Origin: Streptomyces sp. ALI-76-A
GTDB taxonomy: Bacteria; Actinomycetota; Actinomycetes; Streptomycetales; Streptomycetaceae
Assembly (NCBI RefSeq): GCF_030287445.1
Contig: NZ_JASVWB010000002.1
Coordinates: 930,001-994,000 of the forward strand
Reading direction: 5' to 3'
Length of the DNA: 64,000 bases
Shown here piece by piece: positions 8,531 through 17,098 of the stretch (its first letter is position 1; each line of letters opens with the position of its first letter). The notes below the pieces were generated by a model, which saw nothing but the letters and a program-made list of their open reading frames with translations, was not told the DNA's origin and searched no databases. The translations under genes were made by a program, and so were the position numbers.

Positions 8531-8971
8531 ATGGCCGATGTCTCGCACACCAGAGGTGACATCACCAGCCACCCGGATGCTTCGGAAATGCGGGCACGCT
8601 ACGCCCGCATGCTCGGCGGACGCGATGTGGCGCTCGTGGACGGACCGGTCTTCCTGCTCGGTCTGTACTGCGCCGTGTCGCCCTGGATACTCCACTACAC
8701 GACCAGTCAGCCCAGCCTCGTCGCCCACAACCTGATCCTGGGCATCGCCATCGGTCTGCTGGCCCTCGGATTCACCCGGGCCCCCGAGCGCATGTACGGC
8801 CTGAGCTGGGCCATGTGCGCACTGGGTGTGTGGATGATCGTCTCGCCCTGGATCGTCGGCGAGAACCCGGACGCCGGAGTCATCTGGAACAACATCATCA
8901 TCGGCGCCCTGGCCGTGATCCTGGGACTGATGTGCATCGGTACGGCTGCGAGGAGCGCCCCCAGGGCATAG
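8531..8971 (+). CDS. SPW-repeat membrane protein
   Basis: A 146-residue protein starting at ATG 8531 after AAAGGAG. It carries two copies of the SPW motif, CAVSPWILHY (about residue 47) and WMIVSPWIVGE (about residue 105). Each is followed by a hydrophobic pair of helices (HNLILGIAIGLLALGF and WNNIIIGALAVILGLM), giving four predicted membrane segments. This matches the SPW-repeat family of small integral membrane proteins in actinobacteria and rhizobia, whose role is not established and which are often associated with stress regulons. No operon partner is evident. Confidence 0.88.
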   Translation: MADVSHTRGDITSHPDASEMRARYARMLGGRDVALVDGPVFLLGLYCAVSPWILHYTTSQPSLVAHNLILGIAIGLLALGFTRAPERMYGLSWAMCALGVWMIVSPWIVGENPDAGVIWNNIIIGALAVILGLMCIGTAARSAPRA

Positions 8972-9070
8972 GAGCCGACGGAACGGAGCACGACGGAAGA
9001 CGCGGCGGGGCCGGTCGGCGCAGCGCGGACCCGCCCGCCGAGCGCGCCGGCAGGGCTCGCACACCCGGCG

Positions 9071-9817
9071 TCAGCGCGGTGACGCGAGCCGGCTCCCCAG
9101 TTCGCGACGGTGGCCGTCGACCCACTCCCAGGCGCGGCGCACCTCGTCGACGGCCCCGGCCTCACGCAGGGCGACCATGGCGGGCGCCCCGCGCTCCGCC
9201 TCGCTCTCGATGCCCCGCCAACAGCGGTCCTGCCACCACAGGACCGTCTCGACGAGACCGTCCCGTCCGGTGAGCCCGTAGGCGTCGCAGATCAGCCGCA
9301 TCCGGCGGGCCGCCTCCGGTACGTCGCTCACACCCGGCCCGAGGTCCAGGTACTGCCAGCACACGTGGGCGACGTCATGGACGCGCTCCCCCGGTGCGGC
9401 CAGGTCCCAGTCGATGAAGGCCAGCGGGCGCCGGACGTCACCGTCCACGGCGTACACGGTGTTCTTCGGGGCGAGGTCGTTGTGGCACACGACGTCGCGG
9501 TCCCCGGCCGGCGGTGTGCCGTGCGTCAGGTCGTGGAAGTCGCGTACGAGCCGGGCCACCCGGATCAGACAGTCGTCGGTGCGGGCGGCGGCGCGCTCCG
9601 CCGCGGTCAGCGCCGCGCGTCCCTCGATGTAGGAGAACATCTCCCGGCCCCGCTCGTCCGTTCCGAGGAACCGCGGGGCGCCCGGCCAGCCCCGCCGCTC
9701 GAACAGCGCGAGCAGGTCCCGTACCCGGTCCGAGCCGGCGGACGGCGTGCGCCGCACGCTCGCGCCGACCCGCACCACCTCGTTGACCGCGCCGCCACCG
9801 AGTACCGACTCCTCCAC
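9071..9817 (-). CDS. aminoglycoside-phosphotransferase-fold kinase
   Basis: A 248-residue protein starting at GTG 9817. The frame continues upstream, but without homology. It contains the phosphotransferase catalytic loop VVCHNDLAPKNTV (about residue 135) and the metal-binding Asp in FIDWDLAAPGERVHDVAHVC, preceded by the conserved FSYIEG hinge. These are hallmarks of the APH/choline-kinase fold. Chromosomal Streptomyces members have varied or unknown substrates, so antibiotic resistance should not be assumed. It faces the GlsB-like gene divergently. Confidence 0.85.
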   Translation of the reverse strand: MEESVLGGGAVNEVVRVGASVRRTPSAGSDRVRDLLALFERRGWPGAPRFLGTDERGREMFSYIEGRAALTAAERAAARTDDCLIRVARLVRDFHDLTHGTPPAGDRDVVCHNDLAPKNTVYAVDGDVRRPLAFIDWDLAAPGERVHDVAHVCWQYLDLGPGVSDVPEAARRMRLICDAYGLTGRDGLVETVLWWQDRCWRGIESEAERGAPAMVALREAGAVDEVRRAWEWVDGHRRELGSRLASPR

Positions 9818-10007
9818 CCGCGGTCCGCCTCTCCCTCGCACTGCGCTTCGCAGCGTACGCGAGGGCGAGCCGGCCGTCCGGCAGGGCTTCGGGCGGGCAC
9901 GGCCACCGCGTTTGGGCCCATGGGCGCGGCGGAGCCGGAGTGTCCCCGGCCGCAGGGGGCATACGCACGGATACGGGGGTCCTGACGAAGGACGAGGAGG
10001 GGCGGAG

Positions 10008-10271
10008 ATGGAGATCGACGGCATCATCAGCGCCATCATCATCGGCATCGTCATCGGCATCCTGGGCCGGCTCGTGATCCCGGGACGCCAGCGCATCGGA
10101 ATCCTGTGGACGATCGCCGTCGGCATCATCGCCGCGCTGATCGGCTCGGCGATCGCCGGCGCGTTCGACGTGGCCGACACCAAGGGCGTGGACTGGGTCG
10201 AGTGGCTGATCCAGATCGGCCTCGCCGCAGTCGGCGTGGCCGCACTGGACCGGGCGAAGGCACGCCGCTGA
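10008..10271 (+). CDS. GlsB/YeaQ/YmgE-family (transglycosylase-associated) membrane protein
   Basis: An 87-residue protein starting at ATG 10008 after GAGGGGCGGAG. It has three predicted membrane segments (IISAIIIGIVIGILGRLVIP, ILWTIAVGIIAALIGSAIAG, LIQIGLAAVGVAAL) with the conserved GRLVIPG turn. The family of small membrane proteins is linked to envelope and acid or osmotic stress, and the name transglycosylase-associated is historical, with no demonstrated activity. It is followed by a strong hairpin that separates it from the convergent GNAT gene. Confidence 0.9.
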   Translation: MEIDGIISAIIIGIVIGILGRLVIPGRQRIGILWTIAVGIIAALIGSAIAGAFDVADTKGVDWVEWLIQIGLAAVGVAALDRAKARR

Positions 10272-10394
10272 CAGGTGTGACCGCGGGCACGGAGGCCGCA
10301 GGCGGCGGAGAGCAGCAGGCAGCAGGCAGAGGGCGGACGATCGGCATCGGAGGGTGACGCGCGCGGGTGCGGGGCACGCGGCGGGCGACCCACG

Positions 10395-10434
10395 ACGAAC
10401 GGCGCGCCGGCGAAAGAGCCGGCGCGCCGTTCGT
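10395..10434. terminator. bidirectional hairpin terminator
   Basis: A perfect 17-bp stem (ACGAACGGCGCGCCGGC, 10395-10411, pairing with 10418-10434) with a GAAAGA loop lies between the convergent GlsB-like (+) and GNAT (-) genes. This is the usual Streptomyces-type terminator, with no U-tract. Confidence 0.8.
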
Positions 10435-10505
10435 GCGAGGTGACGCGCCACGGGTGAGACCTGGTGGTGCGCCGGCCCGCGCGGTCTCCCGTGTGCGCGG
10501 CGGGG

Positions 10506-11282
10506 TTACGGCACGTACACGTACGGCGTCGTCGTGGTCAGCGGCTGGAAGCCGAGGCGTTCGAGGATCGGGCGGCTCTGGCCGGAGGCGTCGACCTGGA
10601 GGTACCGGTAACCGCGGGCGACGGCGGCGCGGGCCCGGTGCGCGACGAGCGCGCGGTAGATGCCCCGGCCGCGCCATCCCTCGACGGTGCCGCCGCCCCA
10701 CAGGCCCGCGAAGCGGGTGCCGGGGACGAGTTCCATGCGGGCGGCGCTCACCGGCGTGTCCCCGTCCAGCGCGACGACGGAGAGGACGGTGTCCGGGTCC
10801 TCCCGGAGCCGCGCGAGCAGCTGGTGCCGCAGCCGGGAGCTGTCGGTGCCGAACGCCTTCTCGTGGACGTCCGCGACGAGATCGACGCCGGCCGGGTCGG
10901 TGACCGCCAGGAGACGGATGCCCTCGGGCGGGTCGGCGTCCATCGTCAGGTCGGCGACCTCGCCGATCATCAGTGTCTCCTCCGGTTCGGCTGTGAACCC
11001 GGCCGCTCCGAGCCGCCGTCCGAGGTCCACGGGAACGTCGTGCCCGTAGAGCTTCCACTCGAACTCGTGGCCCAGAGCGGAGAAGCGGGCGATCTGCTCG
11101 GCTATCGCGGCGTCGGCGGACGCCTCGTCGAGGCGGGACCAGACCACCCCGTTCCAGCCCTGCGCGGAGGCGACCTGGCGCACCACACGCTCCGACCGTT
11201 CGATCCGGGCACCGGGGCCGTCCGGCTGCGCGCCCTCGCGCATGTCCCGGTCGTAGAGGGCGAGTACCGCGCTGTGATCCAT
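10506..11282 (-). CDS. GNAT-family N-acetyltransferase
   Basis: A 258-residue protein starting at ATG 11282. The C-terminal half has GNAT acetyl-CoA-binding features: GGGTVEGWRGRGIYRALVAHRAR around the R/Q-x-x-G-x-G/A motif A, then GYRYLQVDASGQSRPILERLGF. The N-terminal half looks like a degenerate GNAT domain, so it may be of the double-domain type. The acceptor substrate cannot be predicted. It is divergent from the deaminase gene at 11388 across about 105 bp. Confidence 0.87.
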   Translation of the reverse strand: MDHSAVLALYDRDMREGAQPDGPGARIERSERVVRQVASAQGWNGVVWSRLDEASADAAIAEQIARFSALGHEFEWKLYGHDVPVDLGRRLGAAGFTAEPEETLMIGEVADLTMDADPPEGIRLLAVTDPAGVDLVADVHEKAFGTDSSRLRHQLLARLREDPDTVLSVVALDGDTPVSAARMELVPGTRFAGLWGGGTVEGWRGRGIYRALVAHRARAAVARGYRYLQVDASGQSRPILERLGFQPLTTTTPYVYVP

Positions 11283-11387
11283 GCGCTCACTCCACCATCC
11301 GCCCGCCCGGGCGGCAACGACGTTTACGGCCGCCCGCCCGCGCGCCTACGCTCAGGTCAAGATCAGCCCAGGGAAGGGGCGTACCCC

Positions 11388-11873
11388 ATGGTCGTGCGGG
11401 ACACCGACCTGCCTCATCTGCGCCGCTGCGTGGAGCTCGCGGCCGAGGCGCTGGAGGCCGGGGACGAGCCGTTCGGTTCGGTGCTGGTGGGAGGGGACGG
11501 CACGGTACTCGCCGAGGAGCACAACCGGGTGGCCTCCGGCGACCGCACCCGGCACCCCGAGTTCGCCCTGGCCCGCTGGTCCGCGGCCCGGCTGACACCC
11601 GGGGAACGGGCCGCCGCGACCGTGTACACGTCCGGCGAGCACTGCCCGATGTGCGCCGCCGCGCACGCCTGGGTCGGCCTGGGCCGCATCGTGTACGTGG
11701 CCTCCTCCGAGCAACTCGCCGCGTGGCTGGGTGAGTTGGGTGTCCCCGCGCCGCCGGTGCGGACGCTCCCCGTCCAGGAGGTGGCGCCCGGTGTGAAGGT
11801 GGCGGGTCCGGTACCCGAACTGGTCGAAGACGTACGCGCGTTGCACCGCCGCTTCCATCGCGCCGACGGCTGA
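11388..11873 (+). CDS. nucleoside deaminase (cytidine/guanine deaminase-like)
   Basis: A 161-residue protein starting at ATG 11388 after AAGGGGCG. The zinc-binding deaminase signature is complete: HPEFAL supplies the His ligand and catalytic Glu (about residues 53-55), and SGEHCPMCAAAHAW supplies the PCxxC-type cysteines (about residues 85-95; here CPMC). The fold is that of the CDA/TadA superfamily. The sequence is closer to free-base or nucleoside deaminases than to tRNA-specific TadA. It probably acts in nucleobase salvage and has no operon partner. Confidence 0.88.
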   Translation: MVVRDTDLPHLRRCVELAAEALEAGDEPFGSVLVGGDGTVLAEEHNRVASGDRTRHPEFALARWSAARLTPGERAAATVYTSGEHCPMCAAAHAWVGLGRIVYVASSEQLAAWLGELGVPAPPVRTLPVQEVAPGVKVAGPVPELVEDVRALHRRFHRADG

Positions 11874-12003
11874 ACCGGCCGAGCCACAGCCGACGCGGGC
11901 CCGGCCCACGACCGAACGGAATCGGACCGGACCCGACCGAGGCGGACCGCACCGGCTACCGCACGCGCCCCTGGCAGCCGATCCGCGCCGGGCACGTACG
12001 GCG

Positions 12004-12741
12004 TCAGCGTCCCGCGTCCCGGCGCGCGCTTCCCGCAGGAGGACACGCCGCCGAGGGGCTGAAGCGCCGGTACACCGCCGCTCCGCCCAGCACCAGCGCC
12101 GCACCGCCCACGAGGGCGGGCACGGTCCCGTCGGCTCCGGTACGGGCGAGGGTGCCGGTGAAGTGCCCCGGCTCGGCCGGCCGCGGGGCGGGCGTCGTCG
12201 CCGCCGGCGGCGGCGTCGGCTCCGGGGCCCGCTTCACCGGAGGGCCGGGGCGGTCGTGGCCATCGGGTACGGTCGGCCGGTCCTGCGGGGTGTGCGCGGA
12301 CTCGTTGCCCACGGCCGCGTCGCCGACACCCACCACGTTCACGCTGTTGCCGCTGACGTTCACGGGCAGCCGGACCGGGAGCTGCACCCCATTGCCGGAG
12401 AGCACGCCCGGCGCGTCCTGCCCGCCGCCGTCCGCGCTCGCTCCGCCGCCCGCGTCCGCGCTCGTCCCGCCCGGCGCCTCCGCCGACAGCCCGCGGCCCT
12501 CGCCGGCGCACCTGTTGCCGACCGCGGGGTTGAGCAGCCCGACCACGTTCACGGTGTTCCCGCACACGTTCACCGGCACCTGTGCCGGGAGCTGGACGGT
12601 GTTGCCGGAGATCAGTCCCGGCGAGCCCGCCGCGGCCCCGCCGGCCACGGAGTCGGCGAACGCCGGCGCGGCCATCGCCATCGCCATCGCGCCGGAGCAG
12701 GCGGCGACGGCCATCATCCCGTTTCGGGTCACCCGTCTCAT
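12004..12741 (-). CDS. long chaplin with two chaplin domains and a sortase signal
   Basis: A 245-residue secreted protein. The ATG at 12741 gives a normal signal peptide (MRRVTRNGMMAVAACSGAMA, cleavage after APAFA). Chaplin domain 1 is about residues 40-80 (GLISGNTVQLPAQVPVNVCG, ending GNRCAG) and domain 2 about residues 115-155 (GVLSGNGVQLPVRLPVNVSG, ending GNESAH). A Pro-rich spacer leads to LARTG, a membrane helix and a basic tail (YRRFSP), which is a class E sortase signal. Chaplins coat aerial hyphae, and the long members (ChpA-C type) are covalently anchored to the wall. Oddly, domain 2 has Ser and Glu where domain 1 has the two Cys, so only domain 1 can form the usual disulfide. Confidence 0.92.
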   Translation of the reverse strand: MRRVTRNGMMAVAACSGAMAMAMAAPAFADSVAGGAAAGSPGLISGNTVQLPAQVPVNVCGNTVNVVGLLNPAVGNRCAGEGRGLSAEAPGGTSADAGGGASADGGGQDAPGVLSGNGVQLPVRLPVNVSGNSVNVVGVGDAAVGNESAHTPQDRPTVPDGHDRPGPPVKRAPEPTPPPAATTPAPRPAEPGHFTGTLARTGADGTVPALVGGAALVLGGAAVYRRFSPSAACPPAGSARRDAGR

Positions 12742-13009
12742 GGGTCCCTGCCTTCCAGACATGGTCGCGGGCACGCGCCCGCACCGGATAAAACGCGGGC
12801 GAACCATCAGAGTTATGGCTTATCGGCCTTTCACCCCATCGAGTGTCATGACGATCGAACCGGCGGTAAAATCCTCGGGCGCGGTGAGCGGGCAGAGAGT
12901 AGGGCAGGCGCCGGGATCCCGCTCGCCCGCAGGCGGGTCCCGCGAGGTCCGCCTATCGTGATCCAGGGCGCCGCTTCCTGGTCCGCGACGGGCGCCTTTG
13001 GAGGCATTG

Positions 13010-14611
13010 ATGCTGGCCAAGCTGTCGCCGCGGCCCACGGCCCGGCGCTGCGCGATCGCCTCGGCGGCCGGGCTGGCGCTGCTCGGAGCGGGGCTCCCGG
13101 CGGCGTCGCCGGACGGTTCCGAGCCGGATCTGTCACGGTTCTACCGTCAGAAGGTGACCTGGCGGAAGTGCGAGGGCATGGAGATGCCCAAGGATCTCCA
13201 GTGCGGGAAGGTCACCGTCCCCCTCGACTACGCGAAACCGCGCGGGCCCACCCTCGACCTGGCCCTCGCCCGGTACCGGGCGACGGTGAAGTCCCGTGGT
13301 TCGGTGGTGCTGAACTTCGGCGGTCCGGGCGGCGCCGGCGTCGGCGAACTCGCGGGTGGGGCAGAAGACTTCATGGGCCTCACGGACGGCTACGACGTGG
13401 TGTCCTTCGACCCCCGGGGCGTGGGCAGGTCCTCGCCGGTCAGCTGCGGCGACGACGCCGAGCAGTCCGTCCTGGTGACGGCCCAGGACTCGGAGATCAC
13501 CGCTGATCCGCGGGCCGTACTGGACCGGATACGCGAGGCCGCCGCCACGTGCGCGAAGCACTCCGGGCCCGTCCTCCCGCACATCGGCACCGTGAACGCC
13601 TCCCGCGACCTGGACGTGATGCGCCAGGCCCTCGGCGACAAGAAGCTCAACTACCTCGGTTTCTCGTACGGAACCCGGCTCGGCGCGGTGTACGCGGCCC
13701 AGTTCCCCAAGAAGGTCGGCCGGTTCGTGCTCGACGGCGTGGACACCCTGACCGAACCGCTGTCCGAGCAGGGTGTGGCGGGAGCGGCGGGACAGCAGCG
13801 GGCGCTCGAGGACTTCCTCGACTGGTGCGTGAAGGACATCGCCTGCCCGTTCGGCACGGACGCGCGCTCGGCCCGGGAGGAGGTCGTACGGCTCGTGGAG
13901 TCGCTCGACGAGGACCCGGTGCCGACGGACTTCGGCGGGGAGTTCACCGGGCAGGATCTGGTGGGAGCCATCGGACAGGCCCTCTACAGCGAGGACCTGT
14001 GGCCCACGCTGGAGCGGGCGCTGGCCTCGCTCGTCGAGGACGGGGACACCCGGGCGCTCCTCGGGCTCTCCGGCGGCCGGTCGGGGTGGCGGGGGTCCGG
14101 CCTCCGAGCCGGTGCCGGTGCCGGTGCGAACGGCGGTCTGGTCGACCCGGAGGAGGTGCCCCTCGACAATCTTCCGGCGGCGCTGATGGCGATCAACTGC
14201 GCGGACGATCCCGACCGCCCCGGCGCCGACCGGATCTCCCGGGACCTCGGCCGGCTGCGCGCCGCGTACGAGGAGGCCTCCCCGGTCTTCGGCCGCTACC
14301 GGCTCATCGAGTACCTGATGTGCTACGGCCGCCCCAAAGGCACCGACTTCATCCGCGAGAAGGTGCGGGACGTCCGCGCTCCGAAGATGCTCCTCGTGGG
14401 CACGCGCGGCGATCCGGCGACGCCGTACCGCTGGACCGTGCAGACGGCTCGGCGGCTCGGCGACTCGGCCGTGGTGCTCGACAACAGGGACGAGGGACAC
14501 ACCGGGTACGCGTCCTCCACGTGCGTGCACGGGAAGGTCGACGCGTTCCTCCTGTACGGCTCGCTCCCGCCCGACGGCAGCTCCTGCGGCCCCGAGAGCG
14601 ACCGGGACTGA
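13010..14611 (+). CDS. secreted alpha/beta-hydrolase, S33 tripeptidyl-aminopeptidase family
   Basis: A 533-residue protein. The ATG at 13010 has GGAGG five bases upstream, and an in-frame TTG at 12998 lacks such a site. A signal sequence (ARRCAIASAAGLALLGAGLP) is followed by the S33 fold: oxyanion segment LNFGGPGGAG, nucleophile elbow GFSYGT with Ser219, Asp in VGTRGDPATPYRW, and His in DEGHTGYASSTCVHGKVDAF. This matches the secreted Streptomyces tripeptidyl aminopeptidases (Tap, SlpD/SlpE type) that trim tripeptides from N-termini outside the cell. Length is usual. A hairpin terminator follows. Confidence 0.92.
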   Translation: MLAKLSPRPTARRCAIASAAGLALLGAGLPAASPDGSEPDLSRFYRQKVTWRKCEGMEMPKDLQCGKVTVPLDYAKPRGPTLDLALARYRATVKSRGSVVLNFGGPGGAGVGELAGGAEDFMGLTDGYDVVSFDPRGVGRSSPVSCGDDAEQSVLVTAQDSEITADPRAVLDRIREAAATCAKHSGPVLPHIGTVNASRDLDVMRQALGDKKLNYLGFSYGTRLGAVYAAQFPKKVGRFVLDGVDTLTEPLSEQGVAGAAGQQRALEDFLDWCVKDIACPFGTDARSAREEVVRLVESLDEDPVPTDFGGEFTGQDLVGAIGQALYSEDLWPTLERALASLVEDGDTRALLGLSGGRSGWRGSGLRAGAGAGANGGLVDPEEVPLDNLPAALMAINCADDPDRPGADRISRDLGRLRAAYEEASPVFGRYRLIEYLMCYGRPKGTDFIREKVRDVRAPKMLLVGTRGDPATPYRWTVQTARRLGDSAVVLDNRDEGHTGYASSTCVHGKVDAFLLYGSLPPDGSSCGPESDRD

Positions 14612-14620
14612 CACACACCC

Positions 14621-14649
14621 GGCCCGCCCGACGCCCAGGCGGGCGGGCC
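14621..14649. terminator. hairpin terminator after the S33 peptidase
   Basis: GGCCCGCCCG (14621-14630) pairs with CGGGCGGGCC (14640-14649) over a 9-base loop, nine bases after the stop codon. The remaining 280 bp to the next gene hold short CATCAGG repeats near 14820-14850 and no gene. Confidence 0.75.
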
Positions 14650-14932
14650 GGCACCGGCTGGACGGGCCGGCACCCGGCAGGGCGAGGCCGTACTCCTCGC
14701 GCGGCCGGGCGGATCGGGGCGCACGGATCACGGGCGCACGGTCCCGGACGGCTCGGCGTGCGGCGCGGCCTCGGGGCAGTCGTCATGCAGGGCGATCTCC
14801 GGTCCGGCCCGCACCAGCCATCGGGCACCAGCCATCAGGCATCAGGCATCAGGAGCGGCAGATCCGAGCCGCTCACCGCACACCCGCATTGCCCCAAATG
14901 CCCTGTCCCCGATTCGGTCCTATGGTGCTCAT

Positions 14933-16030
14933 ATGGAGTACGCACTCAGCCCCGCGGCCCTCAGCGAACTGCGCCGCCCGCGCCCCTATCCCGCGGTGTC
15001 CGTGCTGACGCCCACGCACCGCCGCGGACCCGACAACGCCCAGGACCGGCTCCGCCTGCGCAACGGGGTGGCCGAGGCAAAGCGGATGCTGGAAGCCGAT
15101 CCCGCCGTCCTCCGGGAGCGCCGCCTGGACGTCGCCCGGCAGCTCGACCAGGCCCTTTCCGAGGTCGACCTGGCACACGCCGAGGACGGCCTGGTGATCT
15201 TCGCCGCTCCGGGGGAGCACCATGTGTGGTCGCTGGCCCGGCCCGTGCCCGAACGCGTGGTGCTCTCCGACACCTTCCTGACCCGCAACCTGGTCTCCGC
15301 ACAGGCCGCCGGGCGTCCCTTCTGGGTGCTGTCGGTCTCCGCGGACCGCGCCACGCTGTGGAGCGGAGGCACCGACCGGGTCGCCGAGGCCCGCACCGGC
15401 GGTTTCCCGCTGACCAGGAGCCGGGACAACTTCGACGCCGAACGCCGGCAGCGGATCGGCGACCCGCCCAGCACCTTCCGCGACGAGGACACCCGCCGGT
15501 TCCTGCGCGAGGCGGACGCCGCGCTGGCCGCGGTGCTGCGCGTGGACGACCGTCCGCTGTACGTCACCGGTGAGCCCGCCGCGCTGTCACTGCTGGCCGA
15601 GGTGGGCGGGGCCACCAGGGACGCCGTCCACATCGCGCACGGCGGCCTGGCCCACGGCACCCCCGAGACCGCGTGGCAGGCGGTCCGGCCACTGATCGCC
15701 GCCGAAGCCCGCCGGACCACCGACTCCGTGGCGCGGGCACTCGAGACGGCCCGTGGGCGCCGGGCCTTCGCGGCCGGCGTCGACGAGCTGCGGCAGAGCG
15801 CCCGCGAGGGCCGGGTGCGGCTGCTGGCCGTCGAGGAGAACTACCGGGTGACGGTGCGCGACGACGACGGCGACCACCTGATCCCGGCCGCGAGCGGCGA
15901 CCTCGACGCCCGCGAGGACATCGTGGACGAGATCGTCGAACAGTGCCTGGAGACCGGCGCCGAGGTCCGGTTCGTACCGGACGGCGCCCTGGCCGACGTC
16001 GAGGGCATGGCGGCGGTGCTGCGGTACTGA
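14933..16030 (+). CDS. baeRF-type (archaeo-eukaryotic release factor-like) protein
   Basis: A 365-residue protein starting at ATG 14933. It begins LSELRRPRPYPAVSVLTPTH, then NAQDRLRLRNGVAEAKRML and LVIFAAPGEHHVWSLARPVP, and contains the FWVLSVSADRATLWSGG strand region and a C-terminal domain with AAVLRY at the end. This resembles the bacterial families related to the peptide-chain release factor eRF1 domain 2 (baeRF3-like), whose function is unknown though linked to ribosome interaction. No partner genes are adjacent. The family name is given from recalled motifs. Confidence 0.7.
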   Translation: MEYALSPAALSELRRPRPYPAVSVLTPTHRRGPDNAQDRLRLRNGVAEAKRMLEADPAVLRERRLDVARQLDQALSEVDLAHAEDGLVIFAAPGEHHVWSLARPVPERVVLSDTFLTRNLVSAQAAGRPFWVLSVSADRATLWSGGTDRVAEARTGGFPLTRSRDNFDAERRQRIGDPPSTFRDEDTRRFLREADAALAAVLRVDDRPLYVTGEPAALSLLAEVGGATRDAVHIAHGGLAHGTPETAWQAVRPLIAAEARRTTDSVARALETARGRRAFAAGVDELRQSAREGRVRLLAVEENYRVTVRDDDGDHLIPAASGDLDAREDIVDEIVEQCLETGAEVRFVPDGALADVEGMAAVLRY

Positions 16031-16227
16031 GCACGACGGGGCGGCGCGGGGCCGTACCGCGGCGCCGGGACGGGCGCTCACCGCGGCGACCGGACCGCGC
16101 CCGCGCGCCCCACGCCGAACGGCGTACGCGTGTTGCCGGCCGGCCTCCCGGACAGTCGTCGGTCCCGCCCCACGCCCGGAGCCGTATCCCGGCGGGGACG
16201 ACCGGCCCGCTCCGGCTCCCACCCCGG

Positions 16228-16641
16228 TCACACCCCGTCGAACAGGGAGCCCAGCCCGCGCTCGACGACCGCGGCGAGGTCCTCCTGTCCGGCGCCCACC
16301 ACCGCGTACGTCCGCAGCAGGAAGCGGCGCAGGGCGGAGGTGTCGAAGCGGAGCAGGGCCAGGCCGTACGGCGAGTGGAACTCCAGGACGGTGCGGGCCC
16401 GGCCGCACGGCCAGATGTGCACGTCACCGCTCCCGGCCGGACCGGCCAGGCCCTCCTCCAGCAGCGCGCGGGCGAAGGTCCAGGTGACCTCCTCACCGTC
16501 CAGGGAGACCTCGGGCGGGAAGTCGAGGTGCACCGCCAGGGGATCCGCGGCGGTGTAGCGGAACAAGGCGGGAACGGGCAGCTCCCGGTCCCGGGCGATG
16601 ATCAGTCGGGCGCGGGCGGGCTGCTCCAGAGTGACGTCCAT
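16228..16641 (-). CDS. SsgA-like sporulation/cell-division protein (SALP)
   Basis: A 137-residue protein starting at ATG 16641. The pattern LIIARDRELPVPALFRYTAA, DPLAVHLDFPPE, VTWTFARALLEEGL and GDVHIWPCGRARTVLEF is diagnostic for the SsgA-like family of actinomycete proteins. These guide septum positioning, peptidoglycan synthesis and spore maturation (SsgA, SsgB and paralogues). It is not close enough to SsgB (MNTTVSCELHLRLV) to call it that, so a paralogue is likely. It is divergent from the SpoIIE-type phosphatase gene. Confidence 0.9.
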   Translation of the reverse strand: MDVTLEQPARARLIIARDRELPVPALFRYTAADPLAVHLDFPPEVSLDGEEVTWTFARALLEEGLAGPAGSGDVHIWPCGRARTVLEFHSPYGLALLRFDTSALRRFLLRTYAVVGAGQEDLAAVVERGLGSLFDGV

Positions 16642-17098
16642 GGTCGGTCTCCACTGCCGGTAAGAGGTCGGCCGTTGTGCCGCTGCCTCTTCTACGACCC
16701 TCGAAGGGCCGCTCGGATTACGCCGAACCCGGAAGAAGTTGATGTGACCTGGGTCACTTTGGCCGATCCGCCCCCATCACCCTCCCCCCACCCACGCCCT
16801 CTGGCACGGCCCGATCGGGCTGTGCCACACTCCCTGGAACACAGGGCCGTCGAACACATGACTGAATGCCCGTCAGTTGTTCGTCATTTGGCCAAGTCCT
16901 GTACAGCGCCTGCGACTTGACTTACCGGCACCTCGCGTCCGGCGCGCGGTGCGACCGCTCCCTGAAGACTGTGGCATATGCCAGAAGCACCACCGTGCCG
17001 TCTGTTGCCAAATCCCTTACAGCCCGTCGCGGGCTGTGCGACAGTCGTAACGGTCCTTCCGCCCGCTTTGGTCGTACCGTCCCGCATCGGAGTGCGTC
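16642..17098. promoter_or_regulatory. divergent intergenic region with an imperfect direct repeat
   Basis: No gene is seen in these 457 bp. The segments TTGGCCAAGTCCTGTACAGC (16888-16907) and TTGCCAAATCCCTTACAGC (17005-17023) are near copies about 117 bp apart, each followed by a TGCGAC-like extension. Both lie in the upstream region of the SpoIIE-type phosphatase and may be two copies of a regulator site or duplicated promoter. AT-rich positions near 16735-16760 (GAAGTTGATGTGACCTGGGT) may belong to the SsgA-like promoter. Confidence 0.45.

Noticed and set aside
9071..9817. Aminoglycoside resistance gene
   Set aside because: Only the phosphotransferase fold is shown. Nothing ties this chromosomal copy to drug modification, and the same holds for 20293-21432.
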